Assembly: GCA_016929395.1 (NCBI GenBank)
Contig: JAFGIX010000011.1
Coordinates: forward strand, 1 to 58,034
Origin: Candidatus Zymogenus saltonus
GTDB lineage: Bacteria > Desulfobacterota > Zymogenia > Zymogenales > Zymogenaceae
Reading direction: 5' to 3'
DNA: 58,034 nt
The notes under the pieces are model-generated. The model did not search any database. It worked only from the letters and a program-made list of their open reading frames with translations, and had not been told where the DNA came from. Within the stretch, counting starts at the first letter, position 1; each line of letters begins with the position of its first letter. Positions 33,070-41,680 of this stretch are shown here, piece by piece. The position numbers and the translations under genes were made by a program.

Positions 33070-33825
33070 CTACTCCACCTCCACCTCCTTCAGGTCGAGG
33101 CTATTAAGCTTCTTTTTCTCGTCCGTGGGGAGGGTCAGCTCCCCCTTTTCCACCGAATCCTTCAAACCCTTAAGCTTTTTTACGGCCTTGTTGTAGTTCT
33201 TCCTGTAGAGCTTTTCATCCGGCTTCAGCTCCATCGCCGCCTTGAATTCATCGAGAGCCCGGAAAAAATCTCCCTTCCAGTTCAGGGCAATCCCCCCAAG
33301 GTTGTTGTGGGCGTAGTGTATTGTCGGGTCCTTCTCTATGGCGATGATGTACTGGCTCCACGCCTTGTCCCACTTCTTCAATCCCTCGTAGGCGAGCCCC
33401 AGGTTGTAATAATTCCAGCCGTCTTCAGGGTCGAGCCTTATTTCCTCCCTGTAGGCGTCCAGGGCCTTTTCATGCTCCCCCCTGTACCAGTAGACTGTTC
33501 CGAGGGAGTAGTTGACGTATTTCATGTTTGGATCGAGTTCTTTCGCCCTGGCAAGCTCCTTGTACGCCTTGTCGAAGGTTGCCTCCTTGACGTCCATCTC
33601 GGAATAGAGATAGGCTATCCCCAGGAGATAGTGAAGGACTGGGTCGTTGGGATTTTCCTTTACCTGACCCTTATACTTATTTATTACTCCGTCAAGTTTC
33701 CCATCGAGGTGCGCCCTCTCGATCTCGTTTACCCTTGTTTTGAGATCCTGGCCGTATGCCGCGGTCAAAAGCGATACGGCCAAAACGAGAGAGAGGATAA
33801 CCGGAAGTAGGTTTTTTCTCTTCAT
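33070..33825 (-). CDS. Periplasmic TPR protein
   Basis: The product is a 251-aa protein with a classic signal peptide (MKRKNLLPVILSLVLAVSLL, cleavage near AYGQ) and four to five TPR units (LHYLLGIAYLYSEM, VNYSLGTVYWYRGEHEKALDAYREEIRLDPED, WNYYNLGLAYEGLKKWDKAW, YAHNNLGGIALNWKGDFFRALDEF). The end is charged and Lys/Glu-rich. ATG 33825 has GAGGT 7 nt upstream; a longer frame from 33888 would spoil the signal. It is the upstream neighbour of the STAS-like genes in the same direction, with a gap of about 240 bp. Partners are unknown. Confidence 0.8.
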   Translation of the reverse strand: MKRKNLLPVILSLVLAVSLLTAAYGQDLKTRVNEIERAHLDGKLDGVINKYKGQVKENPNDPVLHYLLGIAYLYSEMDVKEATFDKAYKELARAKELDPNMKYVNYSLGTVYWYRGEHEKALDAYREEIRLDPEDGWNYYNLGLAYEGLKKWDKAWSQYIIAIEKDPTIHYAHNNLGGIALNWKGDFFRALDEFKAAMELKPDEKLYRKNYNKAVKKLKGLKDSVEKGELTLPTDEKKKLNSLDLKEVEVE

Positions 33826-33995
33826 ATATTTTACCTCATTTAAATTCTTTTGAAAAATCTCAGCCCCCCTATTGCATATTGTAGGCAAATAGTACCAGAG
33901 AGAAATGAATTGTTCAAGCCCAATTTCAATTTTCCTTTACCTCCGCTGGAAAAGTTAGTATACTTTCAAAAATAATTCAGTTGCCGGAGGTTATT

Positions 33996-34949
33996 ATGTT
34001 TAAGACGGAACTTTGCGATCTGCTCGGTATCGAATATCCGATAATTCAGGGGGGTATGGTCTGGATATGTTACCATGAGCTCTGCTCCGCCGTCTCGGAA
34101 GCGGGGGGGCTGGGGATTCTCGCCGCCGGCGGTATGACGGTGGAAGAGCTTAAAAAGGAGATTGAGCTCGTAAAAGGGCTGACCAAAAAGCCCTTCGGGG
34201 TGAACATCCCCCTCATGAGGCCGGATGCGGAAGATCTGATAGATGCTGTGATCGCAGGCGGTGCGAACGTCATATCGACGTCCGCCGGGAGCCCCAAGCG
34301 TTTCACTGGAAAGATTCACGATGCGGGACTGAAGGTGATTCACGTCTCTCCCAACGTCTCCCTTGCGGAGAAGGGGGCCCATGCCGGCGTGGATGCGATA
34401 GTCGTGGAGGGTATAGAAGCGGGGGGACACGACGGCTTTGACGAGATAACCACGGTGGCCCTTGTCCCACAGACCGTCGACAGGGTCTCTATCCCTGTTG
34501 TCGCGGCCGGTGGAATTGCGGACGGGAGGGGCTTTGTGGCGGCCCTGGCGCTGGGGGCCAAGGGCGTCCAGGTGGGGACGAGGTTCGCCGCAACCCACGA
34601 GGCGAGGGCGCACCCGAAGTTCAAGGAGGCGATTCTCAACGTCACGGACACGGGCACCATCCTGACCGCAAGGACAATCGCCCCGGTGAGGAGCGTCAAA
34701 AACTCGCTGACCGAGAGGATAAACAAGGCGGAGATGTCAGGCGCCACAGCCGAGGAACTTGCCGACCTGATAGGGGAGGGACGCTCCCAGCTGGCGTCCC
34801 AGAACGGCGACATCGACGAGGGGACGGTCTACTGCGGGCAGATCGGCGGGATGATAACTAGGCTTAAACACGCCGGGGACGTTGTGAGGGAGATGATAGG
34901 CGAGGCCGAGGCGATAGTCAAGGGGCTTGGCTCCCTTGTCGGTTCTTGA
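33996..34949 (+). CDS. FMN-dependent 2-nitropropane dioxygenase-family enzyme (nitronate monooxygenase or FabK-like)
   Basis: The product has 317 aa and a TIM-barrel flavoprotein pattern: YPIIQGGMVWI at the N-terminus, AVSEAGGLGILAAGGM, KPFGVNIPLM, the conserved EGIEAGGHDG, then PVVAAGGIADGRGFVAALALGAKGVQVGTRF for FMN phosphate. Relatives are nitronate monooxygenases and the FabK enoyl-ACP reductases; these motifs do not separate them. ATG 33996 is chosen for the GGAGG 5 nt upstream; a TTG at 33981 is less likely. It stands alone, divergent from the TPR gene. The role could be nitronate detoxification or fatty-acid synthesis. Confidence 0.85.
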   Translation: MFKTELCDLLGIEYPIIQGGMVWICYHELCSAVSEAGGLGILAAGGMTVEELKKEIELVKGLTKKPFGVNIPLMRPDAEDLIDAVIAGGANVISTSAGSPKRFTGKIHDAGLKVIHVSPNVSLAEKGAHAGVDAIVVEGIEAGGHDGFDEITTVALVPQTVDRVSIPVVAAGGIADGRGFVAALALGAKGVQVGTRFAATHEARAHPKFKEAILNVTDTGTILTARTIAPVRSVKNSLTERINKAEMSGATAEELADLIGEGRSQLASQNGDIDEGTVYCGQIGGMITRLKHAGDVVREMIGEAEAIVKGLGSLVGS

Positions 34950-35027
34950 AAAAGGGGAATAGTTATTGCCTGTCATCCTTTTTGTGCTTGTCATTACATA
35001 TATATTTGTCATTCCCTATATCTAATG

Positions 35028-35097
35028 TCATTACCTTGGGAAGCGGGGAACTGAAATAGTATTCATTGGATTCCCAATCGAGTTGGGAATGACATTA
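35028..35097. repeat. Dispersed palindromic repeat, type 1
   Basis: GTCATTACC...GGGAA and CATTGGATTCCCAATCGAGTTGGGAATGACA form the ends. A further half-arm (TTCCCGGTCGGGTTAGGAATGG) follows at about 35101-35121. It belongs to the same family as 28755 and 37031. Confidence 0.75.
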
Positions 35098-35172
35098 TAG
35101 TTCCCGGTCGGGTTAGGAATGGCTTTATTATGGGCGGAGTAAATATTGTTAAATGCAATTCCCTTTATATTT

Positions 35173-35260
35173 GTCATTCCCGCGCAAGCGGGAATCCAGA
35201 GGGTGGTGTTTGTGCGTTGGGTATCACTGACAGGTTTTGGTCTGTCAGTGGGGGTTCCGG
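35173..35260. repeat. Dispersed two-hairpin repeat, type 2
   Basis: ATTCCCGC-GCAA-GCGGGAAT (35176-35195) is a perfect 8-bp hairpin. CACTGACAG (35225-35233) and CTGTCAGTG (35242-35250) form the second. The order and spacer match 28897-28980. Confidence 0.8.
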
Positions 35261-35402
35261 AACCGGGTTAATATAATATGTAAGGTAAGTAAAAAAATTT
35301 TGATTTGGAGATAACAGGTGATATAATAAAAAGTTAATGTTATCTTGATCTTTCAAATCAGGGTTCATACACTGTTTATTAATAGCGATAGGGGAGCAAG
35401 AC

Positions 35403-36890
35403 ATGGGCGGATATATCATGGCCATCGATCAGGGCACAACCGGAAGCAGGGTCTTTATTTTTGATGAAAAGGGGGCCGTTGTCGGAAGCGCGTACAAGGA
35501 GTTCACGCAGATATACCCGAAGCCGGGCTGGGTCGAGCACAACCCAATGGAGATATGGAAGAGCGTCGAGGAGACGATGCTCGACGCCTGCGTGAGGAGC
35601 GGAGTGGAGCTCAAGGAAATCCACGCCATAGGTATCACCAACCAGCGGGAGACCACCGTCCTATGGGAGAAGGAGACCGGAGTGCCTATCCACAACGCCA
35701 TAGTCTGGCAGTGCAGGAGGACCGCCGGGATATGCGACGAGCTTAAATCGGCGGGGTATGAGCCGCTCTTCAAGAAAAACACCGGCCTTGTGGTCGACGC
35801 CTATTTCTCCGGCACGAAGGTCAAGTGGCTTTTGGATAACGTCCCCGGGGCGAGGGATAAGGCAGAGAAGGGGGAGATACTCTTCGGGACGATAGACACG
35901 TGGCTCATGTACAACCTCTCGGGCGGAGAAGTCCACGCCACCGACTACACCAACGCCTCGAGGACCCTGATGTTCAACATAGAGAAGAAGGAGTGGGACA
36001 AAAAGATCCTCGATATTCTCGGCGTTCCCGAGGCGATGCTGCCTGTGGTCAAGGACTCCGCCTCCCTATTCGGCCATACGGCGGAGAAGCTCCCAATGGA
36101 CCGGAAGGTTCCCATAACCGGAGTAGCGGGCGATCAGCAGGCCGCCCTCTTCGGGCAGGGGTGCACGAAGCCCGGCATGGCCAAGAACACCTACGGCACC
36201 GGCTGCTTTCTTCTGTCCGTCACCGACGGGATCGTCCACTCGGAGAAGGGGCTCCTCACGACCATTGCGTGCAGCGACGAGGGAAAACCGATATATTCGC
36301 TGGAGGGGGCGGTGTTCATCGCCGGCGCGGCGATCCAGTGGCTGAGGGACGAGCTGAAGATTATCAAGGACGCGAAGGAGACCGAGGAGCTGGCCAAGAG
36401 CGTCGACGACAACCACGGCCTCTACATGGTGCCCGCCTTCGTGGGTTTGGGCGCCCCCTACTGGGACATGCACGCCCGGGGAGGCATCCTGGGGATAACG
36501 AGGGGCTCCGGCAGGAGTCATCTGGCAAGGGCCGCCCTCGAGTCGATCGCCTATCAGACAAAGGACCTCGTCGAGGTTGTGAACGAGGAGTCGGAGGTCG
36601 ATATGAACCTTCTCAGGGTGGACGGCGGCGCCGCCTCGAACAATTTCCTGATGCAGTTTCAGTCCGACATCCTGGACATCGACGTGGAGAGACCGAAGAT
36701 GATCGAGACCACAGCGGCCGGCGCCGCATACCTGGCGGGCCTCGGCTCCGGCTTCTGGAAGAGCGGAGCGGAGCTTACAGAGTGCAGGGAGGTGGAGAGG
36801 GTTTTCAATCCGGCCATGGACAAGTCGGAGAGGGAGAGGCTATACAAGGGATGGAAGGAGGCGGTTAAGAGGGTGAGCACGAAGTTATGA
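35403..36890 (+). CDS. glpK: Glycerol kinase
   Basis: GlpK phosphorylates glycerol to glycerol 3-phosphate with ATP. The 495-aa protein has the normal length. Motifs are AIDQGTTGSRVFIFD (phosphate 1), PGWVEHNPMEIW, GITNQRETT, NAIVWQCRRT, GVAGDQQAALFGQGC, NTYGTGCFLL, VPAFVGLGAPYWD and LRVDGGAASNNFLMQFQSD. The FGF loop for PTS control cannot be judged here. ATG 35403 has GGGGAG 8 nt upstream. It precedes glpABC but is separated from them by about 550 bp of palindromic repeats. No glpF, glpT or glpR is in the window. Confidence 0.96.
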   Translation: MGGYIMAIDQGTTGSRVFIFDEKGAVVGSAYKEFTQIYPKPGWVEHNPMEIWKSVEETMLDACVRSGVELKEIHAIGITNQRETTVLWEKETGVPIHNAIVWQCRRTAGICDELKSAGYEPLFKKNTGLVVDAYFSGTKVKWLLDNVPGARDKAEKGEILFGTIDTWLMYNLSGGEVHATDYTNASRTLMFNIEKKEWDKKILDILGVPEAMLPVVKDSASLFGHTAEKLPMDRKVPITGVAGDQQAALFGQGCTKPGMAKNTYGTGCFLLSVTDGIVHSEKGLLTTIACSDEGKPIYSLEGAVFIAGAAIQWLRDELKIIKDAKETEELAKSVDDNHGLYMVPAFVGLGAPYWDMHARGGILGITRGSGRSHLARAALESIAYQTKDLVEVVNEESEVDMNLLRVDGGAASNNFLMQFQSDILDIDVERPKMIETTAAGAAYLAGLGSGFWKSGAELTECREVERVFNPAMDKSERERLYKGWKEAVKRVSTKL

Positions 36891-37030
36891 ATTGCCATGT
36901 CGTTTCTTTAAGGGGGGCAGGTAGACGTTTTTTTATAGGGAACAAATATTGATTGTCATTTCCGGTCCGTTTGAGAACGACGGGATTGTAGACGAAACTT
37001 GATATATTATATATATGTATGTTATATGTC
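36891..37030. other. Start of the glpK-glpA intergenic region
   Basis: This stretch holds a T-rich run shortly after glpK and no gene. Together with the repeats at 37031-37375 it makes up a gap of about 550 bp. Confidence 0.3.
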
Positions 37031-37320
37031 ATTCCCTTTATAATTGTCATTCCCATGAAAACGGGAATCCAGGCCTGTCCCCGCGAAAGCGGGGAACCAG
37101 GTTGATATTCACTGGATTCCCAATCAAGTTGGGAATGACAGTATAGTTCCAGGTCGAGTTGGGAATAATGTGCTTATAGACGAATATTGTGATATATGTC
37201 ATTCCCTTTATAATTGTCATTCCCGTGAAAACGGGAATCCAGGCTTGTCCCCGCGAAAGCGGGGAACCAGGTTGATATTCACTGGATTCCCAATCAAGTT
37301 GGGAATGACAGTATAGTCCC
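37031..37320. repeat. Tandem duplication (170-bp period) of palindromic repeats
   Basis: Bases 37031-37150 and 37201-37320 are the same 120 bp with only three differences, at a period of 170. Each copy holds a CATTCCC...GGGAATCC hairpin, a CCCCGCGAAAGCGGGG hairpin and ACTGGATTCCCAATCAAGTTGGGAATGACA. Further half-arms (GAGTT(A/G)GGAATGACA) continue to about 37370. The near identity implies a recent duplication. Confidence 0.9.
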
Positions 37321-37438
37321 AAATCGAGTTAGGAATGACAGGATAATTCCCAATCGAGTTGGGAATGACAACATAATTCACGGCCGTGACGGGGATGGAG
37401 AAATGGAGTTTGGGCCGGATTTTTAGAGAGGAGTGAAA

Positions 37439-39058
37439 TTGGACTTTCACACGGAAGTTGTTGTAATCGGGGGTGGGGTCACCGGAACGGGTATCGCCCG
37501 GGACCTGACCTTGAGGGGGATAGAGACGATCCTCGTGGAGAAGGGTGACCTTGCCGCTGGCGCCACCGGCAGATGCCACGGCCTTTTGCACAGCGGCGGC
37601 AGATACGCCGTCAAAGACCCGGAGTCTGCCAGGGAGTGCGTCGAGGAAAACAGGATTCTTAAGAAAATCGCGTCGAGGAATATTGAGGACACGGGCGGTT
37701 TTTTTGTGAGGCTCCCCCAGGACGACAGGAGGTACGTAGATAAATTCGTCACCGCCTGCGACGAGGTGGGGATCGAGACGGAGTTCATGAGCCTCTCCGC
37801 GGCGAGGAAGATCGAGCCGAACCTCACCGGGAACGCAAGGGAGATAATTCGGGTGCCGGACGCCGCCGTTGACCCCTTCGGCCTCACCATCGACAACGCC
37901 GCGGACAGCGAGGCGAACGGGGGAAGGGTGATGATACACACCGAGGCGGTCGGGATTGTTGTGGAGAGATCGAGGGTCAGGACCGTCCTTGTCAGGGACA
38001 AAAACACGAGCGAGACGCACAGGATTCGCGCCAAGTTCGTGGTCAACGCTACGGGCGGATGGGCGGGGAACGTGGCGGCTCTGTCCGGCGTCCACGTCCC
38101 GTTGAGCCTCTTCAAGGGGAGCCTCCTTATCTTCAACAGGAGGATCAACAATACCATAATCAACAGACTGCGCCCCCCCGGCGACGGCGATATCATCGTT
38201 CCCAACGAGCCCACATCGATTATCGGCACCACCTCCATCGAGGTCGGCGACCCGGAGGAGTTCACCGTGACGAGGGAGGAGGTCGAGATGATGCTGGCGG
38301 AGGCGGCCCTGATGCTCCCGCCCTCGGTCGATGCCAGGGTGATCAGGGCGTACGCGGGGATAAGGCCTCTCCTGGGTTCTAAGGGAGGCGCCGGCGGAAA
38401 CGAGGGGGGCAGGGATATATCGAGAAGCTTTTCCGTTATAAACCACGGGGTTATCGACGATGTGAGGGGTCTTGTGAGCGTCGTCGGGGGAAAGCTGACC
38501 ACATACAGGCTCATGGCGGAGAAGGTCGTGGACCTCATTGCGAAGGAGCTCGGCGTTCATATTCCGTGCAGTACGGCGGAGAGGCCGATTCTCGGCTCCG
38601 AGAGCGGGGAGTTTTACAAGCTGGGGAATCGGTTTGACAAGATAGAGATACTGTCGAGAAAGAAGCCGGAGGGGATCGAGGAGATAATCTGCGAGTGCGA
38701 GCTTGTAACGAAAAAGGAGATACTGAAGGTGATCGAGGAGACGGGCACCACCGACCTCAACGACATACAGCACAGGACCCGCGTCGGAATGGGCTCCTGC
38801 CAGGGGGGTTTCTGCACGTATCGCCTCTTGGGGATTCTCCACGAGCTTGGGATGGTCTCCGACTACAGGGCCAACGACATCCTGATAAGGTTCCTTGAGG
38901 AGCGCTGGAGGGGAATAAGGCCGATCCTCCGGGGAGACCAGCTCGTCGAGGAGCAGCTGATGGAGGGCATCTACCTGGGCCTTTTCGCCCTTGACAAGGT
39001 CGGAAAGGCTGACGGCGATGACAACGCGAAGGTCGATAAAAAGGATAAAAAGGGATGA
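37439..39058 (+). CDS. glpA: Anaerobic glycerol-3-phosphate dehydrogenase subunit A
   Basis: GlpA oxidises glycerol 3-phosphate to dihydroxyacetone phosphate with FAD and passes electrons to GlpB/GlpC. The protein has 539 aa. The FAD site is VVVIGGGVTGTGIARDLTLRG, then GRCHGLLHSGGRYAV and VNATGGWAGNVAALSG. The C-terminal BFD-like region has CECELVTKKE and GMGSCQGGFCTYR, whose cysteines can hold a [2Fe-2S] cluster as in E. coli GlpA. TTG 37439 is chosen because AGGAG (37429-37433) lies 5 nt upstream; GTG 37433 overlaps that site but is possible. It overlaps glpB by 4 bp (ATGA). Confidence 0.93.
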   Translation: MDFHTEVVVIGGGVTGTGIARDLTLRGIETILVEKGDLAAGATGRCHGLLHSGGRYAVKDPESARECVEENRILKKIASRNIEDTGGFFVRLPQDDRRYVDKFVTACDEVGIETEFMSLSAARKIEPNLTGNAREIIRVPDAAVDPFGLTIDNAADSEANGGRVMIHTEAVGIVVERSRVRTVLVRDKNTSETHRIRAKFVVNATGGWAGNVAALSGVHVPLSLFKGSLLIFNRRINNTIINRLRPPGDGDIIVPNEPTSIIGTTSIEVGDPEEFTVTREEVEMMLAEAALMLPPSVDARVIRAYAGIRPLLGSKGGAGGNEGGRDISRSFSVINHGVIDDVRGLVSVVGGKLTTYRLMAEKVVDLIAKELGVHIPCSTAERPILGSESGEFYKLGNRFDKIEILSRKKPEGIEEIICECELVTKKEILKVIEETGTTDLNDIQHRTRVGMGSCQGGFCTYRLLGILHELGMVSDYRANDILIRFLEERWRGIRPILRGDQLVEEQLMEGIYLGLFALDKVGKADGDDNAKVDKKDKKG

Positions 39059-40332
39059 ACTACGATGTGGTCGTAATAGGGGCCGGTCTCGGCGGATTGA
39101 TGTCCGGGATAACGGCGGCAAAGGAGGGGAAGAAAGTCCTCATAGTCGGAAAGGGGATAGGGATCATCACGATATTTACCGGGACGATCGACTATCTGGG
39201 GCACTATCCGCCGGAGGGAATCCGTCCCCTCGATTCGCCCAGGGAGGGGATCGCGGAGCTTATCGCAAAAAATCCGGATCACCCCTACTCGAAGGTGGGG
39301 ATGAATTTCATCGAGGGGGGGGTGACTGCCTTCAAGGAGGCCGCGGAGTCGGGTGGCGTCAAATACGTCGGCGATCTCGACAGGAACTTTCTCCTCCCGA
39401 CCGCCGTGGGAACCATAAAGCCCACCTCCCTTCTCTCCTCCAGCATGGCGGCGGGCGATCTGCGCGACGAGGGGGACGTCTTGATATGCGGGTTTCAGGG
39501 CCTCAGGGACTTCTACCCCGCCTATATGGCCCACAACATTTCGACCTTGACCGTCGAGGGGGTCGAGCTTCCCCACTTCAGGGGGAGGACTATCGATCTC
39601 AAGCTCGGGGCAGGGAGCTCCGGGATGACCTCCCTCACCCTGGCCCGGAAATTCGATGACCCTGACTTCCTCGAGGGGGTCTCCATGGCGCTTTACGAAA
39701 ACGTCAGGGACGGCGAGAGGATCGCGACGCCCGCGGTCCTTGGCTTAAGAAGGGGCGACGAGGTGATCAAGTATATAGAAAAGGTGGTCAAAACCAAGAT
39801 ATTCGAGACCCCGACCCTCCCCCCCTCTGTCAGCGGGTATCGACTCTACAAGGCGCTGGAGGCGGTCGTAAGGTCGCTTGGGGTAAAGCTTCTCTTGGGG
39901 TATGAGGTCACGACAGCAAAGGTCGAGAAAGACAGGGTGCTCGAGGTGACCATATCGATGGGCAAGAGGGAGATGTTGGTGGGGGGAAAGGCCTTCGTCC
40001 TTGCAACGGGGGGGCTTGTGGGGAGGGGGATCGGTTCCTCGGAGACGAACCTCGTCGAGCCGATATTCGGCCTCGATGTTACCGGGCCCAAGACGAGAAG
40101 CGAGTGGTTCAACAAGAGCTTCTTCGACCCCGCAGGACACCCGATAAACAAGGTCGGGATATGTGTTGACGAAAACCTCCTGCCTATGATCAAAAACAAA
40201 AAGCCGAGGTTCGTGAACCTCTTTGTGGCGGGCGCCCAGCTTTGCGGCTACGACGCCCTGAAGGAGAAATCGGGCGGCGGCGTTACAATATCCTCCAGCT
40301 ACAAGGCGGGTGTTATGGCATCGAGCCTTTAA
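39055..40332 (+). CDS. glpB: Anaerobic glycerol-3-phosphate dehydrogenase subunit B
   Basis: This is the 425-aa FAD/NAD-dependent subunit of the GlpABC complex. The dinucleotide site is YDVVVIGAGLGGLMSGITAAKEGKKVLI, then TGTIDYLGHYPPEG as in GlpB proteins, and FVLATGGLVGRGI. The C-terminus has NLFVAGAQLCGYDALKEKSGGGVTISSSYKAGVMA. The start overlaps the glpA stop (ATGA) and glpC begins 12 bp after its stop, so the three are one translational unit. Length fits the family. Confidence 0.93.
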   Translation: MNYDVVVIGAGLGGLMSGITAAKEGKKVLIVGKGIGIITIFTGTIDYLGHYPPEGIRPLDSPREGIAELIAKNPDHPYSKVGMNFIEGGVTAFKEAAESGGVKYVGDLDRNFLLPTAVGTIKPTSLLSSSMAAGDLRDEGDVLICGFQGLRDFYPAYMAHNISTLTVEGVELPHFRGRTIDLKLGAGSSGMTSLTLARKFDDPDFLEGVSMALYENVRDGERIATPAVLGLRRGDEVIKYIEKVVKTKIFETPTLPPSVSGYRLYKALEAVVRSLGVKLLLGYEVTTAKVEKDRVLEVTISMGKREMLVGGKAFVLATGGLVGRGIGSSETNLVEPIFGLDVTGPKTRSEWFNKSFFDPAGHPINKVGICVDENLLPMIKNKKPRFVNLFVAGAQLCGYDALKEKSGGGVTISSSYKAGVMASSL

Positions 40333-40344
40333 TAGAGTTACATT

Positions 40345-41574
40345 ATGAGAAAAGATATACATTATCCCGCAGACCAGTGTGTAAAGTGTACTATATGCGT
40401 CGAGCACTGCCCGGTGGTCAAGGTAACCGACAAGTTCCTCGGCCCAAAGCAGGTCGGCCCAGATTTTCAGAGATTTCGCAGCGACGGGGAGACCCCCCAC
40501 GACATCTCACTGGAATACTGCACCGGTTGCAGGATCTGCGACGTGGTCTGTCCGTCGGGGGTCAATATATCGGAGCTGAACACCAAGGCGAAGATTGCCC
40601 TCAAAAAGGAAAAGGGGATCTCGATAAGGGACAGGCTCCTCTCCCACGCATATATGTTCGGGCACCTGGGGAGCATAGCGGCCCCTGCCACCAACACCTT
40701 TATGAAATCGAAGGCCTTGAGGTGGATCTCGGAGAAGCTCCTCCACCTCGAAAAGGATCTAAGATACCCCTCGTACACCTCGGAGCCGTTCGAGAGGTGG
40801 ATCGAGAAATACTCCTTCCAGTCGGAGAAGAAGGTGGCCTATTTCTACGGCTGTTTCACCAACTTCAACGACCCCGACCTCGGAAAGGCGGTGGTGAAGG
40901 TCCTCGAGAGGAACGGCTATCAGGCGGTCTTCCCGAAGCAGAACTGCTGCGGGCTTCCCCTTCTTGGAAACGGGGACATCAGGGAGGCGAGGAAGCTCGC
41001 CATGGAGAACCTCGAGGGGCTTTTTAAGGCCGCCGATCAGGGGCTCAAGATAATATACAGCTCCACCTCCTGCGGCATGATGATAAGGGACGACTACGCA
41101 ACCTATCTCGACCTCCAGGAGGCGGAGAGGCTCTCCGAGCATCTGGTGGAGGTCTCGGAGTTCCTCTGGGGGCTTTACGAGGCGGGGGAGCTCGACACCG
41201 ATTTTCAAGAGATCAACATGGTCCTCCCGTACCACATCCCGTGCCACCTGCGCTCCCTCGGGATCGGGTTTCCCTCGATAGACCTGATGGGGCTTGTTCC
41301 AGGCCTTGAGGTGGATGAGCTTGGAACCTACTGCTGCGGCCTCGCCGGCACTTACGGGTTCAAGGAGGAGAAGTCCGACATCGCAAACGCCATCGGGGGG
41401 GAGCTGGCCGAGCTCCTCTTGAAGTCGGACGCCGAGTTTGCGGCGTCCGACTGCGAGGCGTGCAGGATGCAGATAGAAAACCTGTCGAACAAAAAGGCCG
41501 TCCATCCGATCAAGATCATCCTCAGGGCCTACGGGCTTGACAAGAAAGAGGATGAGGACGAGGACGAGGATTAG
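40345..41574 (+). CDS. glpC: Anaerobic glycerol-3-phosphate dehydrogenase subunit C (Fe-S)
   Basis: The 409-aa GlpC anchors GlpAB at the membrane and passes electrons towards the quinone pool. Two [4Fe-4S] motifs lie at the N-terminus (CVKCTICVEHCPV, CTGCRICDVVCPSG). Two cysteine-rich CCG domains follow (NCCGLPLLGNGD and TYCCGLAGTYGFKEEK), the type also found in HdrB-like proteins. The acidic end (KKEDEDEDED) is unusual. It closes the glpABC unit. No ribosome site stands out before ATG 40345. Confidence 0.93.
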   Translation: MRKDIHYPADQCVKCTICVEHCPVVKVTDKFLGPKQVGPDFQRFRSDGETPHDISLEYCTGCRICDVVCPSGVNISELNTKAKIALKKEKGISIRDRLLSHAYMFGHLGSIAAPATNTFMKSKALRWISEKLLHLEKDLRYPSYTSEPFERWIEKYSFQSEKKVAYFYGCFTNFNDPDLGKAVVKVLERNGYQAVFPKQNCCGLPLLGNGDIREARKLAMENLEGLFKAADQGLKIIYSSTSCGMMIRDDYATYLDLQEAERLSEHLVEVSEFLWGLYEAGELDTDFQEINMVLPYHIPCHLRSLGIGFPSIDLMGLVPGLEVDELGTYCCGLAGTYGFKEEKSDIANAIGGELAELLLKSDAEFAASDCEACRMQIENLSNKKAVHPIKIILRAYGLDKKEDEDEDED

Positions 41575-41596
41575 TGACCGCCTGCGCCCCGAAGGC

Positions 41597-41680
41597 GGGG
41601 GCAGTGACATAAAAAGGGGTGTAGGGACATGAAAGCGTGTATAGGAAAACAAAAAGGGGCAAAGGGACATAAAAAGATAT
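41597..41680. repeat. Degenerate repeat between glpC and the MBL gene
   Basis: Variants of (A/G)GGGACATAAAAAGGGG recur three to four times over 84 bp. It fits the pattern of worn local repeats in intergenic DNA of this window. Confidence 0.5.

Noticed and set aside
37217-39121. Long open frame antisense to glpA
   Set aside because: It is the mirror of a GC-rich gene with strong third-position bias, has no family resemblance and no ribosome site. The plus-strand GlpA motifs explain the region.
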